A stretch of DNA of 64,000 bases, taken from positions 20,165,501-20,229,500 of the forward strand of contig JARDYH010000006.1 in assembly GCA_029215795.1 (NCBI GenBank), in the 5' to 3' direction. Origin of the DNA: Anniella stebbinsi (Eukaryota > Chordata > Lepidosauria > Squamata > Anniellidae). Below the pieces are notes generated by a model. That model had not been told where the DNA came from. It searched no databases and saw only the letters and a list, made by a program, of their open reading frames with translations. The position numbers were made by a program, and so were the translations under genes. Every line of letters starts with the position of its first letter. Position 1 is the first letter of the stretch. Positions 1 through 9,735 of this stretch are shown piece by piece.

Positions 1-1265
1 CAATGGCTTTCAATACCATCAACCATGGTATCCTTCTGGGATGACTGGCTGAGTTGGGAGTGGGAGGCACTGCATTGCAGTGGTTCCACTCCTACTTGGT
101 GGGTCAGCTCCAGAAGGTGGTGCTTGGGGAACATTGCTCGGCCCTGTGGATTCTCCAGTATGGGGTTCTGCAGGGGTCAGTCTTGTCCCCCATGCTGTTC
201 AACATCTACATGAAACCGTTGAGTACAGTCGTCCGGAGTTTTGGAGTGTGTTGTCATCAGCACGCTGAAGACACGCAGCTCTTCTTCTCCTTTTCATCTT
301 CATCAGGTGAGGCTGTGGATGTGCTGAACCAGTGCTTGGCTGTGACAATGGACTGGATGAGGGCTAATAAACTGAAACTCAATCCAGACAAGACTGAGAT
401 ACTGTTAGTGGGTGGTTCTTCTGACTGGCTAGAGGGTGTTCAACCTGTTCTGGATGGGATTGCAGTCCCCCTGAAGGAGCACATTCATAGCTTGGAGGTT
501 CCCCTAGAACCATCTCTGTCACTTGAGGCTCAGGTGGCCTCGATGTCATGGAGTGCCTTCTACCAACTTCGGTTGGTGGCCCAGCTACATCCCTACCTGG
601 ACAGGGATAACCTGGCTTCAGTTGTTTATGCTTTGGTAGCCTCCAAGTTAGATTACTGCAATGCACAGTACGTGGGGCTACCTTTGAAGACGGTTCAGAA
701 GCTGCAGCTTGTGCAAAATGCAGTGGTCAGATTAGTAACAGGGACCAGAAGGTTCGAACATATAAGACTGACTCTGGCCTGCTTGCATTGGCTGTCTGTA
801 CATCAATATCTGATGGAACACTTCTCCCAACATGAACCTACCCGTACACTACGCTTAATATCCAAGGTCCTCCTCCAGGTGCATACTACGAGGGAAGCTT
901 GGAGGATGGCAACAAGGGAGAGGGCCTTTTCTATGGTGGCCCCCCAATTATGGAATGATCTCCCCGATGAGGCCCACCTGCACCAACATTGTCATCTTTT
1001 TGGCACTAGGTCAAGACTTTCCTTTTCTCTGAGGCATTTAACAGCTTAGGTTGAGTTTTTAACTGAATTTTTGGCCTGACTGGGAGTTTTAAATTGTTTT
1101 AAATGTTAGCTGTTTTTTATGCTTTTATGTTTTTAAATTTCGTATATTGATTTTTAATGTTCAGTCATTTAATCTTTGTAAACTGTCCAGAGAGCTTTGG
1201 CTATGGGGTGGTATATAAATGTTAATAATAATAATAATAATAATAATAACAACAATAATAATACA
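1..1265 (+). mobile_element. L2/CR1-group LINE, 5'-truncated: RT C-terminal half and 3' tail
   Basis: An open frame runs from 54 to 1049 (331 codons). It reads as the palm, thumb and C-terminal part of a non-LTR reverse transcriptase, with GVLQGSVLSPMLFNIY, then MDWMRANKLKLNPDKTE, and the late block RAFSMVAPQLWNDLP. In the same frame, homology continues upstream to the window edge through a TGA at 42-44, so the ATG at 54 is not a true start. The catalytic YADD motif reads HAED, so the enzyme would be inactive. The 3' UTR includes a block near 1190-1220 that recurs, mostly on the minus strand, at many places in the window, and ends in a (TAA)n tail at about 1225-1262. The frame has stayed open despite the dead active site, probably by chance or recent insertion. 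The L2-versus-CR1 assignment is by eye. Confidence 0.85.
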
Positions 1266-1969
1266 CTGATGGTAACTGTCATTAAAATAGTACACAACAA
1301 ACTGAGCTGTTCATAATAGGACAGTAATAAACTCACCCATATGACAAACTCAGCAAGACACTATATGGCCGGTTTCAGTTTTGGAGATGCCCTCAGAGCT
1401 TGCACTGCAGTGGGACCACAGGCAAAAGCAGGCATGGCTAAGTAAAATAAAATAAAAACCCCATTCCATTGTTACCAATTTATAGTAGGAAGCTTGTCTA
1501 CTCCAGAATAAGCCTGAGCAGCACATCTACTTACAAACAGAGTCCACAGTAAGCAGGTGGCAAACCCATCACCGTTTGTCATGTATTGTTGTCTTACCAA
1601 AATACTAAAGTTTGACACTGGATTAACTATGCTATATGAACTACACAGGTGGAAGTGGGCTCTGCTATTCCCTCCTTCTCATGGCTCCCCCTCTAGCCCC
1701 CTGAAAACACTTCACAGGGAGTTAGGTAACGCTAATGAATGGCGTGAGCTCTTGTGTGTGAGAGAGGGATCCCTCCCAAAAACAGGTGGAGAGAGCTTCC
1801 ATGGGCAGAGCAATTTTTCACCCAGCAGGACTTGTAGCTGTCATGCTCCATCAGGAAATCTGTCATTCAATGTGGTCAAGATGGTTGGTCAAGTCTGAAA
1901 TAAAGATTAAGTGTCAGGACCTTGGTCAGCAATCCTGGAGCTTGAAAACTAAGGAGTTACTCTAATACT
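1266..1969. other. Non-coding stretch
   Basis: AT-rich sequence with no domain-like reading frame. A 113-codon frame at 1557-1898 has no recognisable motif and no support as a gene. Confidence 0.6.
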
Positions 1970-2195
1970 GGCTCAATTCGGACGACACAATAAACAACTG
2001 GTGTGGGGTAAACAATCATCAGTTGTTTTGACTATTGTGTAATCAGAATGCTGCCATAGTCAACTCAGCGCTGATCCTAATCCACACCACAGTTGATTAT
2101 TTATTACCATGTTGTGTGGGGAGTACCCCCTAGATGAACAACTGTAAAATTGATTATTACCCCACCATTGGCTATCATGTCATCCGAATTGAGCC
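1970..2195. mobile_element. MITE, GGCTSAATTCGG family, 226-bp copy
   Basis: The ends are inverted: GGCTCAATTCGGACGACACA on the left and a near-exact reverse complement on the right (TGTCATCCGAATTGAGCC). Just inside, short CAACTG/CAGTTG blocks are mirrored on both sides, as in the other two copies at 5709-6215 and 54701-55236. No convincing target duplication is visible here. It has no coding capacity, so it is a non-autonomous DNA transposon of unassigned superfamily. Confidence 0.75.
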
Positions 2196-2825
2196 AGAGT
2201 CTAGAAGCAACTGGCATGCTTTTATAGTCAGACCAGGGGAGTCTCTCTGGAAACTCCACCTCTTCCAAGGCTGCACTTGGCTATTAAAGGACCAGCAGCA
2301 TAGGCTTCTCCTAGAAAATGGTTGGAGAAGTGGGGAGCCAGTTGGAGACTGCTCCCCAGGATTTCCCTGTTCACTAGAAGAGTCAAAAGCCTACTGCTCA
2401 GTCAAAGGGTAGTAGCACATCCTGGGGGTTACATGGACTCAACATGGGGTCCGAAGCAGTAAGCCCCTTTTCAGAAAGACCAGGAACTGGTTGTGATGCC
2501 TCCACAGAGTCACTGTCACTGGAGAGGTCAGTGGAGGGATACCAGTCCTGGGACAGTACCAGCTTCAAGGAGGTGATTTAAATCAGGGAAATGCCCCAGG
2601 GAGCAAGGGGTTAAAATCCAAACTCCCAGAGCACCACTATTCGACTAACATTTGATGTCTCCTGCAACACCTTTTAAATAAGTACAGAAACATCTGAGAT
2701 CTGATCACAGATCTTCCATTTAACATAGTTTGGTGCTGTGTGTTGGCATGCTGGAAAATGAAAACTGATAAGTCATTTGAATGGTAGTAGCTCCTTCTTC
2801 TGGTAACACCAAGTTATCTATTACC
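2196..2825. other. Non-coding stretch
   Basis: No gene or clear repeat boundary seen. A 92-codon frame at 2134-2412 overlaps the MITE end and is not credible as a gene. Confidence 0.55.
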
Positions 2826-3005
2826 TCATAAGAACATAAGAAGAGCCATGCTGGATCAGACCAAAGATCCATCCAGTCCAGCATTCTGTTTGCACAGTGG
2901 CCAACCAGTTGTCAATGGGAGATCCACAAGCAGGACATGAGTGCAATAGCATCCTCTCACCCATGTTCCTCAGCAATTGGTGTACATAGGCCTACTGCTT
3001 CTGCT
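2826..3005. mobile_element. Old reptilian interspersed repeat, CR1-like 3' fragment
   Basis: Begins with the block AGAACATAAGAAGAGCC followed by a GCTGGATCAGACC-type stretch and a CAGTGGCCAACCAG block. This arrangement is familiar from old interspersed repeats of reptiles. It carries no open frame. The exact family name is not certain. Confidence 0.5.
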
Positions 3006-4080
3006 TCTGCTACCTCCATCTAAATAGGCAATATGCACAGTGAACTATTAGACTCTTTTCATACATCCACACCACTGGCATTTAGGGAAGACCTTTTCCT
3101 TCCAACAGAATTTTAAGGACCTAGTTCTCTGGGAACTGAGAACTAGTAGATGTTTTACTTTTGTACATTGAAATGTATTAGCTTCATTGAGAATCTTAGT
3201 GGCAGAGAAGCAGGATATTTTATACTGAAGACAGAACTGCTGGAAGGTAGTTCAATCTCATAATTCTGCCTTCTCAAAATTATGGGCAATATTTGTCCAT
3301 AGTAAGATTTCTCAATGTAGGGTTGAATCCAGACACAGTCATGCTTACAGTAGCTTCACTGATTTCATTAAAATAAATGAAATTTAAGTTTGTCCTTAAA
3401 ATAAGCCTCATTGATTTCAATGTGTCTATTCTAAGCATAACTAAGTCGGGATCCAAACCATTATGGGCAATGTGCCTGCAATTATTAATAAGTAGCAACA
3501 TGTAAGCCAGGCTCCACTCAAAGGAATCTCTCCTTCAGCTGGGCCATTGCTTCCCTCAAATATATCTTCATGGGAAGTTTCCTGAGCCTAGACGGCCTCT
3601 TTTATACGCTCCATGAACATTCTTGTGTGTATTACCGCCACTAGGATGGGAGGTCTCTGAAGACTTGCCTTCTATGAATATGCCTCATCAGGTGGCCCAA
3701 CACTGCTTTTGCAGCTAGGTACAAGCCACTGCAGCATCGTTTTACTCTTTGGGGGTCTATTACTTTACTTTCAGTCATTTAACTCTAGGGTCAAGTCAAT
3801 AGGGTGGATCTAATTGTTCTTAGCCTGAACTAGCCCATCGGAGAAGATCCCTTCCCTCTGCAAGTCAGGGAGTCTAAAGTGTGATGGGTTGATCATCCAT
3901 GAGGGCATTGCTGGCTGGCTCATTGACTGAGCCAAGCCAGCCAATCAAAGCTAAAAAAAGAGGTGGAAAGAAAGGAGGGCTGTGTATGTTAGAGAAGAAG
4001 AGTGTTTGCTTGATAGTTCTCTGTTTGCTTTGAGGAGCACAATCCTGTTATGTAAAGAGAGTGGGGGTGTCAGTAAATTT
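3006..4080. other. Non-coding stretch
   Basis: No gene recognised. Around 3310-3475 is a decayed copy of a short repeat, recognisable by its TTGATTTCAATG-type core, that recurs elsewhere in the window. The rest shows nothing I can assign. Confidence 0.5.
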
Positions 4081-5560
4081 AGCTTATAGTGCTTTGTGAA
4101 ACTAGGGGGGAAATCATAAATCGGTTTATAATGTTTGTGAGAATGGAAAAACCTTAAACTGACTTATAATGTATTTGCACCGTGTCTTAAAGCCTCCTTC
4201 ATCATATTGACAGCCAACTTTTAAATCTTTAAAAGCTCCTCTGCACAATGTTTGCCCTGCCTCTTGTGACCCTTTGGCTCCACTTCTGCTGATCTGCTTT
4301 CCACCCCACCAGTCAAATAGGACAAGCCACCACTGCGTGTCAAGTAAATTGTGGCTGCTCCTCTTGGTGCAGGGGGCTATTCTCAAGCACTGGCATTTGC
4401 TGGAAGACGTACCTGGATGTTACACCAAACCCTTATTTGTATACAAAAGAGCTAAAAATCTGAAAGACCTTCTGGTGCATAGTACTTTAAGGAGCAGTAA
4501 TGAGGGCAATCAGAAAACCAAGGGGAACTACCCGTGTCACCACTGCCATGTCTGTGCCAACTGCCTAAGAATGAAGGAGTTCATAAATTCTTTGAACAAC
4601 AGAAAGTATGTACTTCAGGAAATGTATAATTGTGAATCTAAGGGTGTCATCTATGTTATCCAATGCCCTTGCAGACTCTTGTATGTGGGAATGACCACCA
4701 AAAAAATAAAGATAAGAATATGCGAGCACAAGAGTTGCATCAGAAACCACAGGGAGACAGCTCCTTTAGTAAAGCACTTTATAGAATCGGGTCATACTGA
4801 GGATGAAGTTAAATTCTGGGTCCTTGAGAGACAGACAGGCTCCAGTAAAGCGCTTGAGAACAGTCTAAAAAGGAGGGAACTATTTTGGATATTTACACTT
4901 TAAACAACTATACCAACAGGCTTGAATGAAGAATGTAATTGGTCATGTATTTTGTAAAATTGCATATAGGTTTTATTAATATTCTTTGTTATTATTTGTT
5001 CATTCTGAATTTTGCATCATGGTTAAAAAAGTATTTGAAGTGCCTTGGTGGATAAGGGTTGGATTCTATGTCTTTAAAAGTTAAGCTCTTTTTGGCAACA
5101 GCACAGGAGATTGGCCTCACTAATTATCAGACTATAAACAGCCTAGCTCCTAACAGTTTGTTACAAACATGAGCAGTCTATGAGAGTTGAGATAGCACAC
5201 AACTGTTGTAAGTACTCTATTTGTGTTGTTTATACATTTTAGCTTTGGTATATGTAAATATTTTACTCATTTCAGGCTGCGCCTTACTTTTCTTGTGGGG
5301 AGTGACCCTAGTCAGCCCCTATTTTTATGTTAAAAAATTATCTCTTGTGCATACTCAACAGCTTTGGGAGGTCTCATCTACTCCTTACAATATTTTATTA
5401 ATTAAAATTGTAATTCCTGCCCTTCTATCCGAGGTACTAATCACTATTTTTTATGTATATTTTTAGAAAACCGGCCACTGAAGAAGACGTTCTGTCAAAA
5501 TGTGTTTGGACCATGTTTTAAATGTAATGATTGAGCATGATTTTTAATACACTAACTTTG
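4081..5560 (+). mobile_element. Penelope-like element, 5'-truncated 3' part
   Basis: The core is the GIY-YIG endonuclease frame at 4274-4903. Downstream, near 5475-5500, a CACTGAAGAAGACG block followed by a TGTTTGGACC stretch resembles the 3' region that follows the endonuclease in vertebrate Penelope-like elements. The reverse transcriptase domain that should precede the endonuclease was not found, so this is a truncated copy. The outer limits are approximate. Confidence 0.65.
4274..4903 (+). CDS. GIY-YIG endonuclease C-terminus of a Penelope-like element, partial
   Basis: A 209-codon frame. Residues from about 36 on read as the linker and endonuclease of a Penelope-like polyprotein. A KHWHLLEDVP stretch is followed by a cysteine-bearing segment (YPCHHCHVCANC) and then VIYVIQCPCRLLYVGMTT, which matches the GIY-YIG core with its CxC insertion. 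EHKSCIRNH and a late ELFWIFTL block follow, where family members carry the conserved glutamate. In the family this nuclease nicks target DNA for primed reverse transcription. The methionine at 4274 lies inside the old polyprotein and is not a native start. The first roughly 35 residues look unrelated. Long vertebrate Penelope proteins have an RT domain upstream; here it is absent. Confidence 0.75.
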   Translation: MAPLLLICFPPHQSNRTSHHCVSSKLWLLLLVQGAILKHWHLLEDVPGCYTKPLFVYKRAKNLKDLLVHSTLRSSNEGNQKTKGNYPCHHCHVCANCLRMKEFINSLNNRKYVLQEMYNCESKGVIYVIQCPCRLLYVGMTTKKIKIRICEHKSCIRNHRETAPLVKHFIESGHTEDEVKFWVLERQTGSSKALENSLKRRELFWIFTL

Positions 5561-5708
5561 TTGAATGTTCATAAAAAGTGCTCTGCAAAATTTGTACTTT
5601 GCATTAAATGTTATTCACTGTTAATTTCCTTAACTTCTTTGTAATGAATAATTCCCCAGCCTCAGACTCCATAGAAACAGACAGACAGACAGACGCCTGT
5701 AAGTCTGG
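5561..5708. repeat. Short spacer with (ACAG)n tract
   Basis: Non-coding spacer containing a short CAGA/ACAG microsatellite near 5678-5693, directly before the next MITE. Confidence 0.6.
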
Positions 5709-6215
5709 GGCAGCATTCGGATGATGCTTTAGACAACGGAAGGGTTAATAACACACTCACCGTGCATTATTTTGCCAGTGCGTGCCACATAACATGTTGC
5801 TCCTCACCCATTGCGCAGCTGAAAGTCCCGGCATCCTTCTGGGCTGCTGCATCTCCGCCCTCCCCTCTCCCTCAGTCCTCTGGCCGTATCCCATCATGCA
5901 CTGCAAATTCTGCTGGCTGTATAGGAGCGGCCGGCGGGGGGGGGGGGGGTCGGCTGCTCCTGCCAGTGAACTCTATGACCGAGGGGAATAGTACACGGAG
6001 AGAGGGGGGTTCCCAACACACGACACTTTAAGCAACAGATTTCAGGATAAACAACTGAGCAGTCTGTTGTTTTTCTCTGTTGTTTAATTGCCCGAAATTG
6101 CGTACTGTCAGTTGTGTGTGCATTAAATGTTGCCTGCCACACTACACAATAAGCAACACAACTGACGGTTGCCTCTTCCCCCTTCCGTTGATTATTGTGT
6201 CGTCCGAACTGAGCC
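5709..6215. mobile_element. MITE, GGCTSAATTCGG family, 507-bp copy with GC-rich core
   Basis: The left end GGCAGCATTCGGATGATG pairs with the right end, whose reverse complement reads GGCTCAGTTCGGACGACAC. The flanking 5-mers CTGGG and CTAGG may be a decayed target duplication. The core (about 5800-5960) is GC-rich and has a G homopolymer at about 5938-5949. Its reverse complement resembles the core of the 54701-55236 copy (shared TTGCAG, GCTGGGATA-like and GGACTGA-GGAG blocks), so the two copies carry the same cargo in opposite orientation. Short frames of 60-90 codons inside are not genes. Confidence 0.75.
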
Positions 6216-6313
6216 TAGGTGCACAATCCATGAAGAGCAGAGAGTTCATTAGTTTCAGAAGGACAGATGTATTAGTAGCAAAACCAAGAAAGGGTCTATA
6301 TGGTACCTTAATC

Positions 6314-6985
6314 CAGGTGCGATGAACCTCTTTCATCCCAAGGGCTGAATTACATTTCAGAGTTGTTCTTAGGGGCTAAATCCCAATGGTGAGTTTGGGG
6401 CTGAAAGCAAATGTGGGGGTCCAAAATTACCCACATACTTCAGCTTAAAGCTCTTACTGCCAACAACTAAAGCCTTAAGAGAAGCATTTCGACCTTTTAG
6501 AATGGGGGAGGACTGGAAAAAGGCCAGGAAACCACCATACATTTGGTGTTCAGGGGGAAGGAGTGGGGTCAGGGTAGGGTGACCCTATGGAAAGGAGGAC
6601 ACAGGCCTCCTGTATCTTTAACAGTTGTATAGAATAGGGTTTCATTTGTATGCATGCAGCACCTGGTGAAATTCCCTCTTCATCACAACAGTTAAAGGTG
6701 CAGGAGCTATACAAGAGTGACCAGATACAAAAGAGGGCAGGGCTCGTGCAGCTTTAACTGTTGTGTTGAAGAGGGAATTTCACCAGGTGCTGCATGCATA
6801 CAAAGGACACCTGCTGAAATTCCCTTTTCTACACAGGAGCCCTGTCCTCCTTTTCATATGGTCACCCTAGGGAGAAAGAGGTGGGGCTAGGGGGAGAGGG
6901 CATGGCCATGTGAGGAACCGGGATGACCAGAGTGGGACCCCAGGTGGGCCAGATATGGCCCCTAGGCCGGAGCTTCAACACCCTG
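6314..6985. mobile_element. hAT-like element interrupted by a second MITE
   Basis: The ends are inverted: CAGGTGCGATGAACCTC on the left, with the right end reading CAGGGTGTTGAAGCTCC on the complement. CAGG-type termini are usual for hAT. The flanking octamers CCTTAATC (6306-6313) and CCTTAAAG (6986-6993) agree at 6 of 8 positions, fitting the 8-bp hAT target duplication. No transposase frame is visible. A second element is nested at 6575-6869. Confidence 0.7.
6575..6869. mobile_element. hAT MITE, TAGGGTGACC family, nested
   Basis: Nearly perfect inverted termini (TAGGGTGACC and GGTCACCCTA). Two mirrored halves share blocks such as AATTCCCTCTTCATCACAAC and its complement, so the element can fold as a long imperfect hairpin. 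The same family occurs at 12740-13059 and 30712-30945. It carries no coding sequence. Confidence 0.8.
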
Positions 6986-7049
6986 CCTTAAAGACCAAAA
7001 AAACTATTATGGCATAACCTGATTAGGGCTTTGAATGTTAATGTCAAAA

Positions 7050-7310
7050 GCAGCCCCACTTATAACGCATTGCAGTCCTCCAGATGAGAAGTTATCAGAA
7101 CATGGGTAAGTGCAGCTAGGCTATCTCTGTCCAGATAAGGGTGCAGTTGGTATATCAGCCTAAACTGATCAAAGGCACTCTGTGCCACCAAGTTCACCTG
7201 TGCTTCAAGTGACAGTTCTGGATCCAGGAGCACCTCCAAACTACAAACCTGATCCTTTAGGGGGAGCACAACTCCCTCGAGAACAGGTTGAATATCACCT
7301 ATAGTTTAGG
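7050..7310 (-). mobile_element. L2-group LINE fragment, minus strand
   Basis: The minus-strand frame at 7060-7269 contains LSLEAQVNLV and YQLHPYLDRDSLAALTHVL. It aligns by eye to residues 155-220 of the LINE at the window start (LSLEAQVASM and AQLHPYLDRDNLASVVYAL). It is a short internal piece of the RT C-terminal region. Confidence 0.75.
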
Positions 7311-7450
7311 TAATATTTATTTATTTATAGTATTTCCAAATTGCCTTTCTGAAGGCAGTTTATAGGAAAAATCAGAAGAATCAGAAGATAACAATAATCA
7401 AATAAAAGCATAGTACAACACTAAAAACCATCTTTAAAACCTCCATTTAT
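7311..7450 (-). mobile_element. LINE 3'-end fragment, minus strand
   Basis: A TTTATTTATTTATAG tract is followed by a TTGCCTTTCTGAAGGC block and an A-rich stretch. This order (AT-rich tail, conserved block, A-rich UTR) matches the other minus-strand LINE tails in the window. No coding part is left. Confidence 0.55.
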
Positions 7451-8639
7451 TTATTTTTTTTAAAAAAGCAAAGTTCATACTCATTTGCCAGACTGACCCC
7501 AGGCAGTGACATCCTCAGACAACTGCTGAGAACCCACTACTGTAGGTGCCATTGTTCCAGGCCCTTTTCTGGCACACTAATGAGTGCTGGGTAACTATCT
7601 TTGTAATTGCTCACAATGCCCTGCAGCAATGGTACATTATTTTGTGGCATTAAGGACAACTGCAACAGTGGCTAACTGGCATTCACTGGAGGAGGAGCAT
7701 TGGCACTCCTTTTACCACCTCTGCTGCTGCCTCGTCCTCCTCGTTTTGTGTTGCCATTTTGTGTTTCCAGGCATCCTAGGGCTGGGCCCTGTCATTTGCT
7801 CTTTTCCAAGAAAGCCATGCAGCCCTGAGATCACAACTCACAAGAAAAGCACCTGTTTCATAGCTCATTTAAGATAAAAAGTCTAGGGGCACAATTCAGT
7901 GAAAACAACATTTATTTTAATCATTCATTAAATAGACTTAAAACTGCTCAACCTTGGCTAAACTGAACTCTGGAGTTTGAGCTTATTCTACTGACTTTAA
8001 TAGGTTTTAAAGCTGATTTTACAATAGCTAACACAAAGATCCCGTATGAAGACATTACAAATATTTATCAGAATTAAAATAACCCTATGCTGAAGGAAAG
8101 ATCATGCCCACTTGCAGAAAACAATGATCATTTCGCAATGAAAAAGTAAACAGGATTAACCCTTGAGCAAACAGCAGCTAATTATTTTAATCCAGCAAAA
8201 AAAAAAAAGTAAAAACAAAGAACACCCCGGGATTTCTATAGGCATATATGCTTAAATAGGTTATTTATTTGGTTTACTGCTGTTGCACACTTGCACAACA
8301 GTGGGTTACCAAAGAAGTCCACCTTGACCCAGCTTTATGTGCTGCACTTCGCACACATACAGGGTTGTGGTCGAGGATAGCCTGCAGCTTATGAAGTTGC
8401 CGTTGCCCTTGTCTCTCAAGATCACGGAAGCTACTTGCAATTGGAGTGATCTTTAGCAAAAGGTGGGGGGGGGAGTGCCTAGTATCATATGAAGCAGCAG
8501 GGAGGCCAGCACAGATTGGGCACTCCCCTCAGGGTGTAGCCCACCCTTAAAAGCATGGGGTTTCCATTGGGAAGTGGGTTGTTTTAAATGGTATTCCCTG
8601 CCATGGGGGAAGGGGATGCTTAGAATGACTCATTTACCA
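7451..8639. other. Non-coding stretch
   Basis: No gene recognised. The part nearest the pseudogene (8270-8640) lies where the thrombomodulin membrane segment and tail should be encoded on the minus strand, but no hydrophobic span or tail could be read in any frame. Confidence 0.5.
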
Positions 8640-9540
8640 AGGGGGAAACCATACTTGGTGGGAAAAGAGTAGGAACTGAAGTCTCATCTGAGTACTCAAC
8701 TTCAGATACTTTTGATGGTCCCTCACACAGATGACAGGCTTGGATAAGAAGCCCATTGGGGCAGATGCAGTGATAACTGCCTGACCTATCTACACACTCC
8801 AGATTGCCACAGCATCCACTCTCACACTCATCCGTATCTGCACAGACAACTGTCTTGTGGTCTTTATAATCCAGAATATAGCCATCTGGACAGAAACAAT
8901 CCAGAATATAGCCATCTGGACAGAAACAATGTTCTCCACTTTTGGAGTTATATTCTGCAGGGCACTTGATTTTGTTACAGAACCTGGCACAGTTTTGAGG
9001 ATTTCCACACTCTGGAACAAACCCTTTCCATTAACCAGCCCGCAATCATACTGGCACATTAAGAAAAAACATTCCTCTATATCATTCGCTGGGCATTTGC
9101 CGTCTACCGATTCGGAGCTGCTCCAGCACTGGCACTCAAAGCTCTGCTGAGGGTTAACACATTCCTGTTCACAAGGGCTCGGCTGGGCCTTGCAGTCATC
9201 CACGTCCTTGCAGCCTTTGCCATCCGCATCCAGCACGTAGCCCTCAGAACACACGCAGACGCTGGAATCGCAATAGGGCTGGCATCCCAAGCTGGCACAC
9301 AAAGAGCTGCAGCTCCGTTGACCCTCCTCTAACAGTGTTTCACCCTCCGGGCAGGTGCAGTAGGGTCGTCCTGATGGCACTGCCCCTCACAACTGCCATT
9401 CTTCAGCCCGCAGTCCCAGGTGCCATGCATGACAGATTGCCAGGCCATGAAGGAGCTGCTGCTGCCATGCACTCTGCATGCCAGACAGACAGCCATGCTC
9501 AGCACCTCTGCGGTGGTCCCCAGGGGAAAGGTCATGAGGA
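8640..9540 (-). pseudogene. THBD: Thrombomodulin-like pseudogene, EGF repeats
   Basis: On the minus strand the translated pieces follow the order of thrombomodulin. First comes the segment after the lectin domain, then WDCGLKNGSCEGQC (EGF1), CPEGETLLEEGQRSC, then CVCSEGYVLDADGKGCKDVDDC (EGF2-3, read in parts), SPCEQECVNPQQSFECQC, CFFLMCQYDC (EGF4), CPDGYIL (EGF5), and DECESGCCGNLEC with SYHCICPNG (EGF6). Thrombomodulin is an endothelial membrane receptor that redirects thrombin to activate protein C. At least two frameshifts are visible, near 9370 and near 9020-9030. A 30-bp tandem duplication lies in EGF5. The lectin domain is lost where a LINE tail begins at 9541, and a TAA follows EGF6. 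THBD is naturally intron-less, so lack of introns does not show how this copy arose. The family call is strong; paralogue versus decayed orthologue is open. Confidence 0.85.
8868..8927. repeat. 30-bp tandem duplication inside the THBD-like EGF5
   Basis: Two identical 30-bp units (8868-8897 and 8898-8927) begin AATCCAGAATATAGCC. On the coding strand each unit adds ten codons around the CPDGYILD loop of EGF5. The duplication preserves the reading frame but repeats two cysteines, which would upset disulfide pairing. Confidence 0.95.
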
Positions 9541-9605
9541 TTTATTTATTTATTTATTTATTACATTTGTATACCGCCCCATAGCCGAAGCTCTCCCAAG
9601 CCCCG
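9541..9605 (-). mobile_element. Very short LINE 3' tail
   Basis: A TTTATTTATTTATTTATTAC tract is followed by ATACCGCCCCATAGCCGAAGC, the reverse complement of the conserved LINE 3' block (read here in two parts). This extremely 5'-truncated insertion sits exactly where the THBD-like homology stops. Confidence 0.75.
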
Positions 9606-9735
9606 AAGGGGGTGAAGTAGGAGTCCGTGGTGGACTGCGAGGGCAGTGGGCCTCACATTCCACTGGGATAGCTGTATTTGTAGAAGAACCCGTTAGCGGA
9701 TGCATCACAGATGTGTTCCTGCCACCTCGAACTCT

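Noticed and set aside
8270..8640. Thrombomodulin membrane span and tail
   Set aside because: Position is right but no hydrophobic span or tail is readable in any minus-strand frame.
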